A stretch of DNA of 64,000 bases, from positions 124,001 through 188,000 of the forward strand of contig NZ_RRZK01000029.1 of assembly GCF_004348895.1 (NCBI RefSeq), written 5' to 3'. Positions 6,858-15,576 of the stretch are shown here, piece by piece. Position numbers and translations under genes: made by a program. The stretch's first letter is position 1. Each line of letters opens with the position of its first letter. The stretch is from Pseudomonas vancouverensis. GTDB lineage: Bacteria; Pseudomonadota; Gammaproteobacteria; Pseudomonadales; Pseudomonadaceae. The notes beneath the pieces were generated by a model. It saw nothing but the letters and a program-made list of their open reading frames with translations, did not search any database and had not been told where the DNA came from.

Positions 6858-9194
6858 TTAGAAGTGGAAGTTGGTGCTCAACAATGCCGTACGACCGGCC
6901 GCCTGGTTGGCGAAGTGCGTCGAGAACGCCTTGTCGTAGTAGGTCTCGTCAGTCAGGTTCTGCACGTTCAATTGCAGGTCGACGTTTTTGCTCAGCTTGT
7001 AGGCCGCCATCGCGTCGTATCGAACATAGGAATCGACCATGGTGGTGTTGGCCACGCTGCCGAACACGTCATCGACGTAGAACGCACCGCCACCGATGGT
7101 CAGCTTCGGCGTCAACTGGTAAGTGGTCCACAGGCTGGCGCTGTTTTTCGGTGTGTTAGGCAGTTCGTTGCCGTTGTTGGCCTTGTTGGCCGGCAGATCG
7201 CCGCCATCCACTTGCTCGCTGTCCATGTAGGCGTAACCGGCGAACACTTGCCACTTGTCGGTGATCTTGCCGCTGGCCGACAGTTCCACACCTTGAACGC
7301 GGGTCTTGCCGACGTTTTCGTAGGTGGTGGTGTCAGTCTGCACGCGGGCGTTGTCTTTCTCGGTGCGGAACAGGTCAGCGGTCAGCGAGAGGCGGTTGTC
7401 CAGCAAATCCCACTTGGTGCCGATCTCGTAGTTCTTGGTGGTTTCCGGCTCCATGTCACTGTTGAGCAGATTGCCGCTACGGTCAGTGGTGTTGCCCAGC
7501 GGGTTGCCTTCCATGCCTTCACCCAGGGTGTTGCCCGGTGGTGTTGCGGAGGTGGCAAACGACGCGTAGATGCTGCCGTTTTCAGCAGGCTTGTAGACCA
7601 CGCCCAATTGACCGGTGACGAACTCGCTGGTGTCCTTGCCTTTCGATGCGATGCCTTTGGTCACCACGGTGGCGCCGGTTGCATCGTAGGTGCGGTAGTC
7701 GGTTTCGAAGTGGTCGTAGCGCAGGCCCATGTTCACCAACCATTGCTCGGTCAGTTCCAGGGTGTCGAACGCATACAGGGCGTAGGTGTCGGCCTTGGTG
7801 TCGGTGCCGGCATAGTTGCGCGAGATCGCGCCATTCCACGGATCGTTCGGCGTCGGGTTGCTCAGCGAGGTGCAGTTGTAGCCGCTGGCCGCGCCGATCA
7901 GCGACGGATTGCACTTGTTGGCGCCCAGGGGCGAAGTGGTGTTGGTGTTGACGTTGTACGAGGATTTTTCGCTTTCTTCGTGGGTGTACTCGACACCGGT
8001 GGAGAAGCTGTTCTTGAACCCGGCGATGTAGACGGTGCCAAACAGATCGGTCTGGTTGGTGGTGGTCTCGGTGTTGCTGACACGGGTGTTCGCACGACGC
8101 CAGACGCTGCCGTTGTTGACGTTGCCCTGGCTGTCATCCGGCTGGGTCAGGATGTAATCCTGCATGCTGGTGCCGTGGCGCAGGGTGTTCTTGATGGTCA
8201 GCGAGTCGCTCAGGTCATGCTCGACGGCGATGGTCGCAGTATCGGTGCGGCCCTTGCGGAAATCGCGATCGGTCAGGCCGTAGAAGTTGCTGCTGTCGCC
8301 GCCGTCGTTCGGTTTGTCCGGGTTGGACTTGGTCCGCGCCGCCGAGCCACCGGTCGGGATGCTGTATGGAATGCCCGAGTCTGGCGTGTCGTTGCTCTCG
8401 AGGTGGTAGTAGTCGAGGTTGACGCGAGTGTCGGTGCCCAGGCCGAAGGCCAGGGACGGTGCCACGCCCCAGCGGTCGTAATCGACGCTGTCACGGCCAG
8501 CGACGTTGCTCTCGTGGCTCATCAGGTTCAGACGGCCGGCAGCGGTGTCGGTGAACTGGTAGTTGCCGTCGAAGGTGTAGCGCTGGGTCTGGTCCGAACC
8601 CCAGGTGAAACCACCGTCGAGGGAGTCGCCCAGGTGTGCTTTCTTGCTCACCAGGTTGATGCTGCCGCCGGCAGCACCACGGCCGCCAATGGCCGAGTTC
8701 GGGCCTTTGCTGACTTCAACCGATTCAACGGCGAAGATCTCGCGGCTCTGGGAGCCGGTATCGCGCACGCCGTCCAGGTAGGTGTCGCCCTGGGCGTCGA
8801 AGCCGCGAATGAACGGACGGTCGCCCTGCGGGTTACCGCCTTCACCGGCACCGAAGGTGATGCCCGGAACGGTGCGCAGTGCGTCCTGCAGATTCAGCGA
8901 GCCGGTGTCCTTCAGCACTTGTTGCGGCACGACGGTGACCGAGCGCGGTGTATCGATCAGTGGTGCGGTGTACTTGGGCGAGGAGGCTTTCTCGACGTTG
9001 TAGGTCGTCTCGTCCTGGGCTTCGCCAGTGATGGCGGTGGCGCCCAGCGAAATCACATTGTCCGGAGCTTTTTCGTCGGTTTTTTCCGCCGCGAATACCA
9101 TGTGCCCTGCAGAGCCGGCAGTGATTGCCATGCCGATAGCCGATGCGAGCAAACGTGGTGAGCTGACCGGTACTTGTGCGTGTTGACGTGACAT
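6858..9194 (-). CDS. piuA: TonB-dependent siderophore receptor (PiuA/Fiu-like)
   Basis: Outer-membrane ferric-siderophore receptor of 778 residues, of the catecholate (Fiu/PiuA) type. It has an export signal (hydrophobic stretch after MSRQHAQVPVSSPRLL, cleavage near VFAAE), a plug domain at about 60-170 (IDTPRSVTVVPQQVL, DALRTVPGITFGAGEGGN, FIRGFDAQGDTYLDG) and a long beta-barrel ending in the outer-membrane consensus NFHF. The ATG at 9194 has GGGGAGGGGAATC in front of it. It is divergent from piuC across a 197-bp region with Fur-like sequences, so iron repression is expected. In P. aeruginosa PiuA also admits siderophore-conjugated beta-lactams; the same role here is inferred. Confidence 0.93.
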   Translation of the reverse strand: MSRQHAQVPVSSPRLLASAIGMAITAGSAGHMVFAAEKTDEKAPDNVISLGATAITGEAQDETTYNVEKASSPKYTAPLIDTPRSVTVVPQQVLKDTGSLNLQDALRTVPGITFGAGEGGNPQGDRPFIRGFDAQGDTYLDGVRDTGSQSREIFAVESVEVSKGPNSAIGGRGAAGGSINLVSKKAHLGDSLDGGFTWGSDQTQRYTFDGNYQFTDTAAGRLNLMSHESNVAGRDSVDYDRWGVAPSLAFGLGTDTRVNLDYYHLESNDTPDSGIPYSIPTGGSAARTKSNPDKPNDGGDSSNFYGLTDRDFRKGRTDTATIAVEHDLSDSLTIKNTLRHGTSMQDYILTQPDDSQGNVNNGSVWRRANTRVSNTETTTNQTDLFGTVYIAGFKNSFSTGVEYTHEESEKSSYNVNTNTTSPLGANKCNPSLIGAASGYNCTSLSNPTPNDPWNGAISRNYAGTDTKADTYALYAFDTLELTEQWLVNMGLRYDHFETDYRTYDATGATVVTKGIASKGKDTSEFVTGQLGVVYKPAENGSIYASFATSATPPGNTLGEGMEGNPLGNTTDRSGNLLNSDMEPETTKNYEIGTKWDLLDNRLSLTADLFRTEKDNARVQTDTTTYENVGKTRVQGVELSASGKITDKWQVFAGYAYMDSEQVDGGDLPANKANNGNELPNTPKNSASLWTTYQLTPKLTIGGGAFYVDDVFGSVANTTMVDSYVRYDAMAAYKLSKNVDLQLNVQNLTDETYYDKAFSTHFANQAAGRTALLSTNFHF

Positions 9195-9236
9195 TTGAGA
9201 TTCCCCTCCCCAAGGATTTGAGGCGGCGGAATATAG

Positions 9237-9257
9237 GTCAATCTCATTTGCGAAACA
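9237..9257 (-). promoter_or_regulatory. Possible Fur-binding site before piuA
   Basis: On the minus strand CGCAAATGAGATTGACC is a partial match to the NATWAT-type repeats of Fur boxes, about 45 bases before the piuA start. Weak by itself; supported by gene function. Confidence 0.35.
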
Positions 9258-9341
9258 TTACTATTCGCACTGAATTTACATTCTTTACAATTTAACCTTA
9301 CGGTTTTTGCTGCTTCATTCGTCCCGGGTGTTTTACATCGT

Positions 9342-9362
9342 CAATAAGAATCAATACCATTG
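9342..9362 (+). promoter_or_regulatory. Possible Fur box before piuC
   Basis: AATAAGAATCAATACCATT resembles the Fur consensus (three NATWAT-like hexamers, imperfect) and lies 30 bp before the piuC ATG. Confidence 0.45.
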
Positions 9363-9391
9363 GCACCCCTTTGCCCTACGGTGTCGTTGTC

Positions 9392-10072
9392 ATGCTGTTG
9401 CACATTCCTGGCTTGTTCGCGAAAGAAGAAGTGCAGCGCATTCGCCAGGCGCTGGAGCAGGCCGACTGGGCTGATGGCAAGATCACCGCCGGTTTCCAGT
9501 CAGCCAAGGCCAAGCACAACCTGCAACTGCCTGAAGGCCATCCGCTGGCCAAGGAAATCGGCGCGGCGATGCTGGAACGTTTGTGGAAAAATCCGCTGTT
9601 CATGTCCGCCGCGTTGCCGCACAAGGTCTTCCCTCCGTTGGTGAACTGTTACACCGCCGGTGGCAGTTTCGATTTCCACATCGACAACGCTGTGCGCCAG
9701 CCCAAGGGCAGCATCGAGCGGGTGCGTACCGATCTTTCCGCCACATTGTTCTTCAGTGAGCCCGAGGACTACGACGGCGGCGAACTGGAGATCCAGGACA
9801 CTTACGGCAGCCAGCGGGTGAAATTGCCCGCGGGAGACATGGTGTTGTACCCGGGTACCAGCCTGCATAAGGTCAACGCCGTCACCCGCGGGGCGCGCTA
9901 TGCCGCGTTTTTCTGGACTCAAAGCCTGGTGCGTGAGGACAGCCAGCGAGCGTTGCTGTTCGAGATGGACGGCGCGATCCAGCAATTGACCCAGGACGTG
10001 CCCGAGCATCCTTCACTGATTCGCCTGACCGGCACCTATCACAACCTGCTGCGCCGCTGGGTCGAGGTATGA
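9392..10072 (+). CDS. piuC: Fe(II)/2-oxoglutarate-dependent dioxygenase PiuC (PKHD-type hydroxylase)
   Basis: A 226-residue iron- and 2-oxoglutarate-dependent hydroxylase of the PiuC/YbiX family. The iron triad reads H96-x-D98 in FDFHIDNA and H159 in TSLHKVNAV, with the 2-oxoglutarate-binding Arg shortly after in TRGARYAAFFW. The start is put at ATG 9392 (MLLHIPGLF), where the conserved family begins and which gives the usual 226 residues; a TTG 21 nt upstream is in frame but unlikely. It is divergent from piuA and overlaps the next gene by 4 nt. The hydroxylated substrate is not established; loss of PiuC affects siderophore-drug uptake in P. aeruginosa. Confidence 0.93.
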   Translation: MLLHIPGLFAKEEVQRIRQALEQADWADGKITAGFQSAKAKHNLQLPEGHPLAKEIGAAMLERLWKNPLFMSAALPHKVFPPLVNCYTAGGSFDFHIDNAVRQPKGSIERVRTDLSATLFFSEPEDYDGGELEIQDTYGSQRVKLPAGDMVLYPGTSLHKVNAVTRGARYAAFFWTQSLVREDSQRALLFEMDGAIQQLTQDVPEHPSLIRLTGTYHNLLRRWVEV

Positions 10073-10830
10073 GTTATCGATTGCGTCGCGAGGAAGTCCT
10101 CGACAGTACAGCGCTTAAAGCAATGCTCGACGAAAGCCCGGCACGCGCGGCCCAGGCGATCCTGGTCGCGGCGGGCCAGGGTGAAGTCGAGGCGCAGGCG
10201 CTGCTCGGGCAGATCCTGCTGGACGGTCATGGCATCGCCCAGGATCAGCCGCTGGCGCTGCGCTGGTTCGGCATTGCCGCCGGGCAGGGGCACTTGATGG
10301 CGCGCAACATGCTCGGGCGTTGTCATGAACACGGCTGGGGCGTTGCGGCTGATGCTGCGATGGCCGCCAGGCATTACCAGCTTGCCGCTGAGGCCGGGCT
10401 GGATTGGGCGATGTACAACCTTGCCAATCTGTTGGCCACGGGGCGCGGAGTTATTGAGGATCAGTCTTCAGCGCTGAGTCTCTACCGCCGTGCCGCCGAA
10501 ATGGGTCATGCGAAATCGATGAACCTGCTTGGGCGGTATTTGGAGGAAGGGCGGGTTTGCACGCCAGACACCAAAGCTGCCCATGACTGGTATCGACGTT
10601 CTGCTGAGGGCGGGGATTTTCGTGGGCAGTTCAGCTATGCCGCGGTGCTGGCGGATGAAGGTGAAATCGATGAAGCGTTGGTCTGGCTGCGCAAAGCGCT
10701 GGATGGAGGGAATCTGAATTTTCTGCGGGTCGCAGGTCAGACCTTGGTGAACGCAACGGACCCGCTGATTCGCGCCTTGGCGCCCGAATTTAATCAAAAG
10801 TACCTTCAGATGAGTGAGGGGGTGGACTGA
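10069..10830 (+). CDS. Sel1/TPR-like repeat protein downstream of piuC
   Basis: A 253-residue protein made largely of Sel1-like repeats (for example LALRWFGIAAGQGHLMARNMLGRCHEHG in part, HYQLAAEAGLDWAMYNLANLL, LYRRAAEMGHAKSMNLLGRYL, WYRRSAEGGDFRGQF). Such alpha-helical solenoids act as protein-binding scaffolds. No signal peptide is visible, so it is probably cytoplasmic. Its ATG overlaps the piuC stop by 4 nt, giving tight translational coupling, as PA4516 follows PA4515. A role in iron uptake is inferred from position only. Confidence 0.88.
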   Translation: MSYRLRREEVLDSTALKAMLDESPARAAQAILVAAGQGEVEAQALLGQILLDGHGIAQDQPLALRWFGIAAGQGHLMARNMLGRCHEHGWGVAADAAMAARHYQLAAEAGLDWAMYNLANLLATGRGVIEDQSSALSLYRRAAEMGHAKSMNLLGRYLEEGRVCTPDTKAAHDWYRRSAEGGDFRGQFSYAAVLADEGEIDEALVWLRKALDGGNLNFLRVAGQTLVNATDPLIRALAPEFNQKYLQMSEGVD

Positions 10831-10840
10831 CACTAAAACT

Positions 10841-10929
10841 GTGGCGAGGGAGCTTGCTCCCGCTGGGCTGCGAAGCAGCCCCAATTGGCGGTTGCTGCAC
10901 AACCGAACGGGAGCAAGCTCCCTCGCCAC
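10841..10929. repeat. Paired REP element (GGCGAGGGAGC variant)
   Basis: GTGGCGAGGGAGCTTGCTCCCG and its inverted partner are separated by about 45 bp, including CTGCGAAGCAG. Confidence 0.9.
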
Positions 10930-10974
10930 GGGGCATTCATTGCTTGTTCTATTCTGAAAGCGAATCGCAGGCAC

Positions 10975-11005
10975 AAAAAAGCCCATGATGCGTCATGGGC
11001 TTTTT
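10975..11005 (-). terminator. Bidirectional intrinsic terminator after speC
   Basis: Stem GCCCATGA / TCATGGGC with TGCG loop, flanked by A-runs and T-runs on both sides; it can serve speC (minus) and the piuC operon (plus). Confidence 0.9.
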
Positions 11006-11023
11006 GAATTCAGCGTGTAGCGC

Positions 11024-12187
11024 TTACACGTAGAACGATTTCAGCGGCGGGAAGCCATTGAATTCGACCGCGCTGTAACTGGTGGTGTACGCACCGGTCG
11101 ACAACCAGTACAGACGATCACCGATCGCCAGGTTCAGCGGCAAACCGTACTTGTAGTTTTCGTACATGATGTCGGCGCTGTCGCAGGTCGGGCCGGCAAT
11201 GACCACTTCTTCCATCTCGCCTTTCTTCTCGGTCCAGATCGGGAACTTGATGGCTTCGTCCATGGTTTCGATCAGGCCGGAGAACTTGCCCACGTCCGTG
11301 TATACCCAACGCTCGACGGCGGTGCGGGATTTACGTGCAACCAATACCACTTCGCTGACCAGGATACCGGCGTTGGCGATCAGCGAACGGCCCGGCTCCA
11401 GGATGATTTCCGGCAGGTCATCACCGAAGTCTTCTTTCAGGAAGCGGATGATTTCCTCGGCGTAGGTTTCCAGGCTGTTGGTGCGGGTGATGTAGTTGGC
11501 CGGGAAGCCGCCGCCCATGTTGATCAGCTTGAGGTGAATGCCGTCTTCTTCTTTCAGGCGTTCGAAGATCACTTTGACCTTGGCGATCGCTGCGTCCCAG
11601 ACGCTGATGTCACGCTGCTGCGAGCCAACGTGGAACGAGATGCCGTAAGGCACCAGGCCCAGGTCACGAGCGAGGATCAGCAAGTCCATGGCCATGTCGG
11701 TCTGGCAACCGAACTTGCGCGACAGTGGCCAGTCAGCGGTGGTCGAACCTTCGGTGAGGATGCGCACATAGACTTTGGCACCTGGAGCTGCCTTGGCGAT
11801 GTTGCGCAGGTCGGCCTCCGAGTCGGTGGCGAACAGACGCACGCCCTTCTCGTAGAAGTAGCGGATGTCCTTGGATTTCTTGATGGTGTTGCCGTAGCTG
11901 ATGTGGTCGGGGCTGACGCCACGGCCCAGCACTTTGTCCAGTTCATAGATGGAGGCGATGTCGAAGCTCGAGCCTTTCTCTTTGAGCAGGTCGATGATCT
12001 CGACGGCCGGGTTGGCCTTGACCGCGTAGTAGACCTTGGCGAATTCAAAGCCGGCGCGCAGGTCATCGTAGGCCTGGGCAATCATCGCGGTGTCGATCAC
12101 CACGAACGGGGTTTCCTGCTTGTCGGCGAACGCCTTCATTTTCTGAAAGGTTTCGCGCGCGAAATAGTCTTCGACCTGGATCGACAT
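11024..12187 (-). CDS. speC: Ornithine decarboxylase (fold type III, PLP)
   Basis: Cytoplasmic PLP enzyme converting ornithine to putrescine, the entry to polyamine synthesis. At 387 residues it matches the short eukaryote-like (alanine-racemase fold) ornithine decarboxylases of Pseudomonas. The PLP lysine is K57 in YYAVKANP; the glycine-rich phosphate site is NMGGGFPANY; the catalytic cysteine is in GPTCDSADIMY. Lysine could also be a substrate in some relatives. ATG 12187 is preceded by TTTAGGAGTTCCCAACGT. The gene is monocistronic between terminators. Its long leader contains a promoter and an internal terminator, listed separately. Confidence 0.93.
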   Translation of the reverse strand: MSIQVEDYFARETFQKMKAFADKQETPFVVIDTAMIAQAYDDLRAGFEFAKVYYAVKANPAVEIIDLLKEKGSSFDIASIYELDKVLGRGVSPDHISYGNTIKKSKDIRYFYEKGVRLFATDSEADLRNIAKAAPGAKVYVRILTEGSTTADWPLSRKFGCQTDMAMDLLILARDLGLVPYGISFHVGSQQRDISVWDAAIAKVKVIFERLKEEDGIHLKLINMGGGFPANYITRTNSLETYAEEIIRFLKEDFGDDLPEIILEPGRSLIANAGILVSEVVLVARKSRTAVERWVYTDVGKFSGLIETMDEAIKFPIWTEKKGEMEEVVIAGPTCDSADIMYENYKYGLPLNLAIGDRLYWLSTGAYTTSYSAVEFNGFPPLKSFYV

Positions 12188-12294
12188 ACGTTGGGAACTC
12201 CTAAAGGCAAACGTAAGAAATCAATGGGTGCAAATGAACGTCCTCCGTATCCCCACTTTGGTTCGCCTACTTCCCAAGGCATGTCGCCGAAAGC

Positions 12295-12325
12295 AAAAAG
12301 GCCACGGGGAATTTCCCTTGGCCTT
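12295..12325 (-). terminator. Intrinsic terminator inside the speC leader (attenuator or small-RNA end)
   Basis: On the minus strand AAGGCCA..TGGCCTT forms a GC-rich stem followed by TTTTTGCTTT. It lies about 108-138 nt upstream of the speC start and downstream of a candidate promoter, so transcription toward speC meets it first. Confidence 0.65.
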
Positions 12326-12386
12326 GCTGTCTCGTCGTCAGTACTTGAGCCGGATGGATCGTTTCCAGCATGGACGTTCGGCGCGA

Positions 12387-12415
12387 ACTTTAGGGCGTGA
12401 GGGGCCTGAGATCAA
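12387..12415 (-). promoter_or_regulatory. Candidate sigma-70 promoter for speC leader or small RNA
   Basis: On the minus strand TTGATC (12415-12410) and TAAAGT (12392-12387) are spaced by 17 bp. Predicted transcription start is near 12380, giving about 86 nt to the end of the leader terminator and about 193 nt to speC. Confidence 0.4.
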
Positions 12416-12721
12416 CAAAAAATGTCGCGTTTTTGCACGCTTCTGACGTGCGTCGCGCAGATCACTCTTTGTAACCGACTCAGATGACAGTCGGATGTTC
12501 CCGGAAAATTTCGAAGTGTTAAACATACCTGCACGTTCGCTGCTTTTGCGCACAAAGTCTCGGGAAAGTACGATGGCTGCAACTTCGGCGACGTTGGGGG
12601 CGAGAAGGTCTTTCGAGGGGGATTTTGCTTGTTTGAGAGGGCGATTCCGGATCGCTGTTGCAGGTGCTGCTGTTGATATTATTTTCCGCCCTGCCAATCC
12701 TTGAAAAATTGCACGAAACCA

Positions 12722-12809
12722 GTGGGAGCGAGCTTGCTCGCGATGACATTTTTGCAGTCGACATCGTAGTTGACTGACATGGCCCTATCGCGAGCAAGCT
12801 CGCTCCCAC
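12722..12809. repeat. Paired REP element (GGGAGCGAGC variant)
   Basis: GTGGGAGCGAGCTTGCTCGC and its exact inverted partner, about 45 bp apart. Confidence 0.92.
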
Positions 12810-12842
12810 AGGTTTTGCATTTTTATCGGGTGAATTGAGCTG

Positions 12843-14000
12843 TCAGGCGACTGCAGTCTCGGCCGGCGAGACGATACTGGTCTTCCCTCCACGGGATTTA
12901 CCAGAGCTCAAATACTCGGCAATCGACTCCTGCGTCACCTCACCCAGGAACACCCGCTCGGCATCCATCACCGGCAACCACGCCCGATTGAACTCGTACA
13001 TGCGCGACAGCAAGATGCGCAGATGTTCATCGTAGGCCGCGGTGGCGTTGAACTCGCGCAGGTACTGTCCGCACGTACCGCTCTGACGGTGCAGGTCGCG
13101 GCGTCGCACATAACCCAGTGCCTTGTTTTCGGCGTCGGTGACCACGACGTAACGACGGTCATGCTCATCCATCAATTCCAGCGCATCGGCCACAGGGGTT
13201 TCCGGGCTGACGGTCGGCGCGTTGTCCGCCGCGTCCTCAGCCTTCACCAGCAGCAGGCGTTTGAGCGTACTGTCCTGGCCGACGAAGTTGCTGACGAAGT
13301 CATCCGCCGGATGTGCCAACAGCGTGTCCGGGTGATCGATCTGCAGCAGCTTGCCGGCGCGGAAGATGGCGATCTTGTCGCCGAGCTTGATGGCTTCGTC
13401 GATGTCGTGGCTGACCATGATCACGGTCTTGTTCAGCGCCCGTTGCATCTCGAAGAACTCGTTCTGGATCATCTCGCGGTTGATCGGGTCGACCGCCCCG
13501 AACGGCTCGTCCATCAACAACAAGGGGGCGTCCGCCGCCAGTGCGCGAATCACGCCGATGCGCTGTTGCTGACCCCCGGACAGTTCCCGCGGATAGCGAT
13601 GCAGGTACTGCTTGGGCTCGAGCTTGATCATGCTCATCAACTCGCGGGCGCGGTCGTGGCATTTCTGTTTGTCCCAGCCGAGCAGCTTCGGCACGACCAC
13701 GATGTTTTCTTCGATGGTCATGTTCGGGAACAAGCCAATCTGCTGGATCACGTAGCCGATGTTGCGACGCAGGGTCACTTCGTCAAGGCCAGTGGTGTCT
13801 TCGCCGTTGATCAGGATCTTGCCCGAGGTCGGCTTGATCAGGCGGTTGATCATTTTCAGCGTGGTGCTTTTGCCGCAGCCCGATGGCCCGAGGAATACAC
13901 AGATTTCGCCTTCATTGACGGTCAGGCTCACCGAGTCCACGGCTTTCACATCCTTGCCGTTGCTTTGGAAGGTCTTGCTGAGGTTTTGAAGTTCGATCAT
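12843..14000 (-). CDS. Osmoprotectant (glycine betaine/choline-type) ABC transporter ATP-binding protein with CBS domains
   Basis: ATPase subunit of an OpuC/YehX-like importer, 385 residues. Walker A is GPSGCGKSTT (~38-47), the Q-loop follows in GYVIQQIGLF, the signature is LSGGQQQRIGV and Walker B is LLLMDEPFGAVD. A C-terminal tandem CBS region (about 255-370) is present; in homologues it senses ionic strength or adenine nucleotides. The start overlaps the preceding permease stop by 4 nt (ATGA), so the two are translationally coupled. It is the last gene of a four-gene operon. Substrate (glycine betaine, carnitine, choline or similar) cannot be fixed from sequence. Confidence 0.9.
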   Translation of the reverse strand: MIELQNLSKTFQSNGKDVKAVDSVSLTVNEGEICVFLGPSGCGKSTTLKMINRLIKPTSGKILINGEDTTGLDEVTLRRNIGYVIQQIGLFPNMTIEENIVVVPKLLGWDKQKCHDRARELMSMIKLEPKQYLHRYPRELSGGQQQRIGVIRALAADAPLLLMDEPFGAVDPINREMIQNEFFEMQRALNKTVIMVSHDIDEAIKLGDKIAIFRAGKLLQIDHPDTLLAHPADDFVSNFVGQDSTLKRLLLVKAEDAADNAPTVSPETPVADALELMDEHDRRYVVVTDAENKALGYVRRRDLHRQSGTCGQYLREFNATAAYDEHLRILLSRMYEFNRAWLPVMDAERVFLGEVTQESIAEYLSSGKSRGGKTSIVSPAETAVA

Positions 14001-14650
14001 TTCAGGAGTCCTTTTGGAGTCAACGAGCGTTGCAGCATTTGCAGGATCAGGTCGGCGATGATCGCCAGCACGCTGACCAGCACGGCGCCGACGATCAGCA
14101 TCGACATGTCGCTGCGGCTGATGGCAGCGAGGATGAGCACACCGAGGCCACCGGCACCGATGGTGGCGGCGATGGTCATGACGCCGATGTTCATGACCAC
14201 GGCGGTGCGTACGCCGGCGAGGATCACCGGCACGGCGATGGGCAGCTCGACCATGCGCAGGCGCTGGCCGAAGGTCATGCCGATGCCGCGGGCGGCTTCA
14301 CGAATGCCTGGCTCGACGTTGGTCAGGGCCAGGTAGGTGTTGCGCATGATCGGCAGCAGTGAATAGAGGAACACCGCGGTGATCGCCGGCATCGGCCCCA
14401 GGCCCTGGCCGAACTTCGAGTACACCGGCAGCAGCAAACCAAACAGGGCAATCGACGGGATGGTCAGCAGCACGGTGGCGCTGGCTTGCAACGGCCCGGC
14501 CAGGCTCGGGAACCGCGTCATCAGAATGCCCAGCGGCACGCCGACCAGAATCGCCAGGCTCACGGCGATGCCGACCAGGGTGATGTGTTGCCAGGTCAGG
14601 TGAATCACTTGCGCCCAGTCGAGGTGGGAAAAGGCGTTGAGAAAATCCAT
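13997..14650 (-). CDS. Osmoprotectant ABC transporter permease
   Basis: Membrane subunit of 217 residues with about five to six helices, homologous to OpuCB/YehW-type permeases. The binding-protein-dependent transport EAA region is visible as REAARGIGMTFGQRLRMVELP. It starts at ATG 14650, 12 nt after the binding-protein stop, and overlaps the ATPase gene by 4 nt. It pairs with the second permease at 15577-16293, so the importer likely has a heterodimeric channel. Confidence 0.9.
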   Translation of the reverse strand: MDFLNAFSHLDWAQVIHLTWQHITLVGIAVSLAILVGVPLGILMTRFPSLAGPLQASATVLLTIPSIALFGLLLPVYSKFGQGLGPMPAITAVFLYSLLPIMRNTYLALTNVEPGIREAARGIGMTFGQRLRMVELPIAVPVILAGVRTAVVMNIGVMTIAATIGAGGLGVLILAAISRSDMSMLIVGAVLVSVLAIIADLILQMLQRSLTPKGLLK

Positions 14651-14662
14651 AACGTCCGCTCC

Positions 14663-15556
14663 TCAGTTCAGTGGGTGTTGGCGCAGGAAATCGGCGGCAA
14701 CGGATGAAGGGCTCTGGTGATCGACATCGACCCGCGCATTGAGCTGGCGCATGGTTTCGTCATCGAACAGATCCGCCAGCGGCTTGAGCTGCTCGGCGAG
14801 TTTCGGGTGTGCATCGAGGTACGCCTGACGCACCACGGGCGCGGCGGTGTAGTCGGGGAAGTAATGTTTGTCGTCTTCCAGCAGCTTGAGTTTGAAGGCA
14901 CTCAGACGACCGTCGGTGGTGTAGACCAGACCGGCAAACACTTGGCCATTGCGCAGGGCTGTGTAGACCAGGCCAGCGTCCATCTGCCGGATGTTCTTGC
15001 GGGTCAGGTCCATGTCGTAGAGCTTGACCATGCCGGCCAGACCGTCGGAGCGATTGGCGAACTCGGTGTCCAGTGCAACCAGTGGGTTGTCCTTGGCTTC
15101 GGCACGCAGTACACGATCCAGATCGCTGATGGTGCGGATCTGTGGGTACTCCGCAGCGGTTTTTTCCGGCAAGGCCAGCGCGTAGGTGTTGCTGAATTTC
15201 GATGGTGAAAGCCAGATCAGGCCTTTCTTCGCGTCCAGTTCCCTGACCCGCGCCAGGGACTGCTCGCTATCGAGTTTTTCCGTGACGTGGTTGTAGGACA
15301 CCAGCGAGACACCGGTGTATTCCCAGACCATGTCCAGTTGGCCACTTTCCTGTGCACTGCGCGCCAGAGTGCTGCCCAGACCGCCAGTGACCTGCGCGTC
15401 GTAGCCTTTGCTGCGCAGGTATTGCGCGGTGATTTCCGCGAGCAGGGTCTGTTCGGTGAACACCCGGGCGCCGATGCGGATCAGCGGTTTTTCCGCGGCG
15501 TGGGCAAATCCTGCGCACAGCAGGACGCAGCCTAGTAAAAAGCTTGTGGTTTTCAT
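14663..15556 (-). CDS. Osmoprotectant ABC transporter substrate-binding protein
   Basis: Periplasmic binding protein of the OpuAC family, 297 residues. The signal peptide is clear (MKTTSFLLGCVLLCAGFAHA, cleavage before AEKPL). The body opens with the family motif IRIGARVFTEQTLLAEI and has the aromatic-containing ligand region MVWEYTGVSLVSY. No lipobox precedes the cleavage site, so it is soluble rather than a lipoprotein. It lies between the two permease genes, an order different from the opuCA-B-C-D order of other Pseudomonas loci. Confidence 0.9.
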   Translation of the reverse strand: MKTTSFLLGCVLLCAGFAHAAEKPLIRIGARVFTEQTLLAEITAQYLRSKGYDAQVTGGLGSTLARSAQESGQLDMVWEYTGVSLVSYNHVTEKLDSEQSLARVRELDAKKGLIWLSPSKFSNTYALALPEKTAAEYPQIRTISDLDRVLRAEAKDNPLVALDTEFANRSDGLAGMVKLYDMDLTRKNIRQMDAGLVYTALRNGQVFAGLVYTTDGRLSAFKLKLLEDDKHYFPDYTAAPVVRQAYLDAHPKLAEQLKPLADLFDDETMRQLNARVDVDHQSPSSVAADFLRQHPLN

Positions 15557-15576
15557 GACGATTCCTTTGCCGGGGC

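Larger units (their letters stand above)
12188..12842. other. 655-bp intergenic region upstream of speC
   Basis: It holds the speC leader with a candidate promoter (12387-12415) and an internal terminator (12295-12325), then about 300 bp in which I see no gene, then a paired REP (12722-12809) before the osmoprotectant transporter stop. The short open frames here have no start context or recognisable protein features. Confidence 0.7.

Noticed and set aside
6609..9161. 850-residue plus-strand open frame opposite piuA
   Set aside because: It is antisense to a clear TonB receptor, has no recognisable protein features and arises from high GC and codon bias.
9371..9391. TTG 9371 as piuC start
   Set aside because: Conserved family and usual length begin at ATG 9392.
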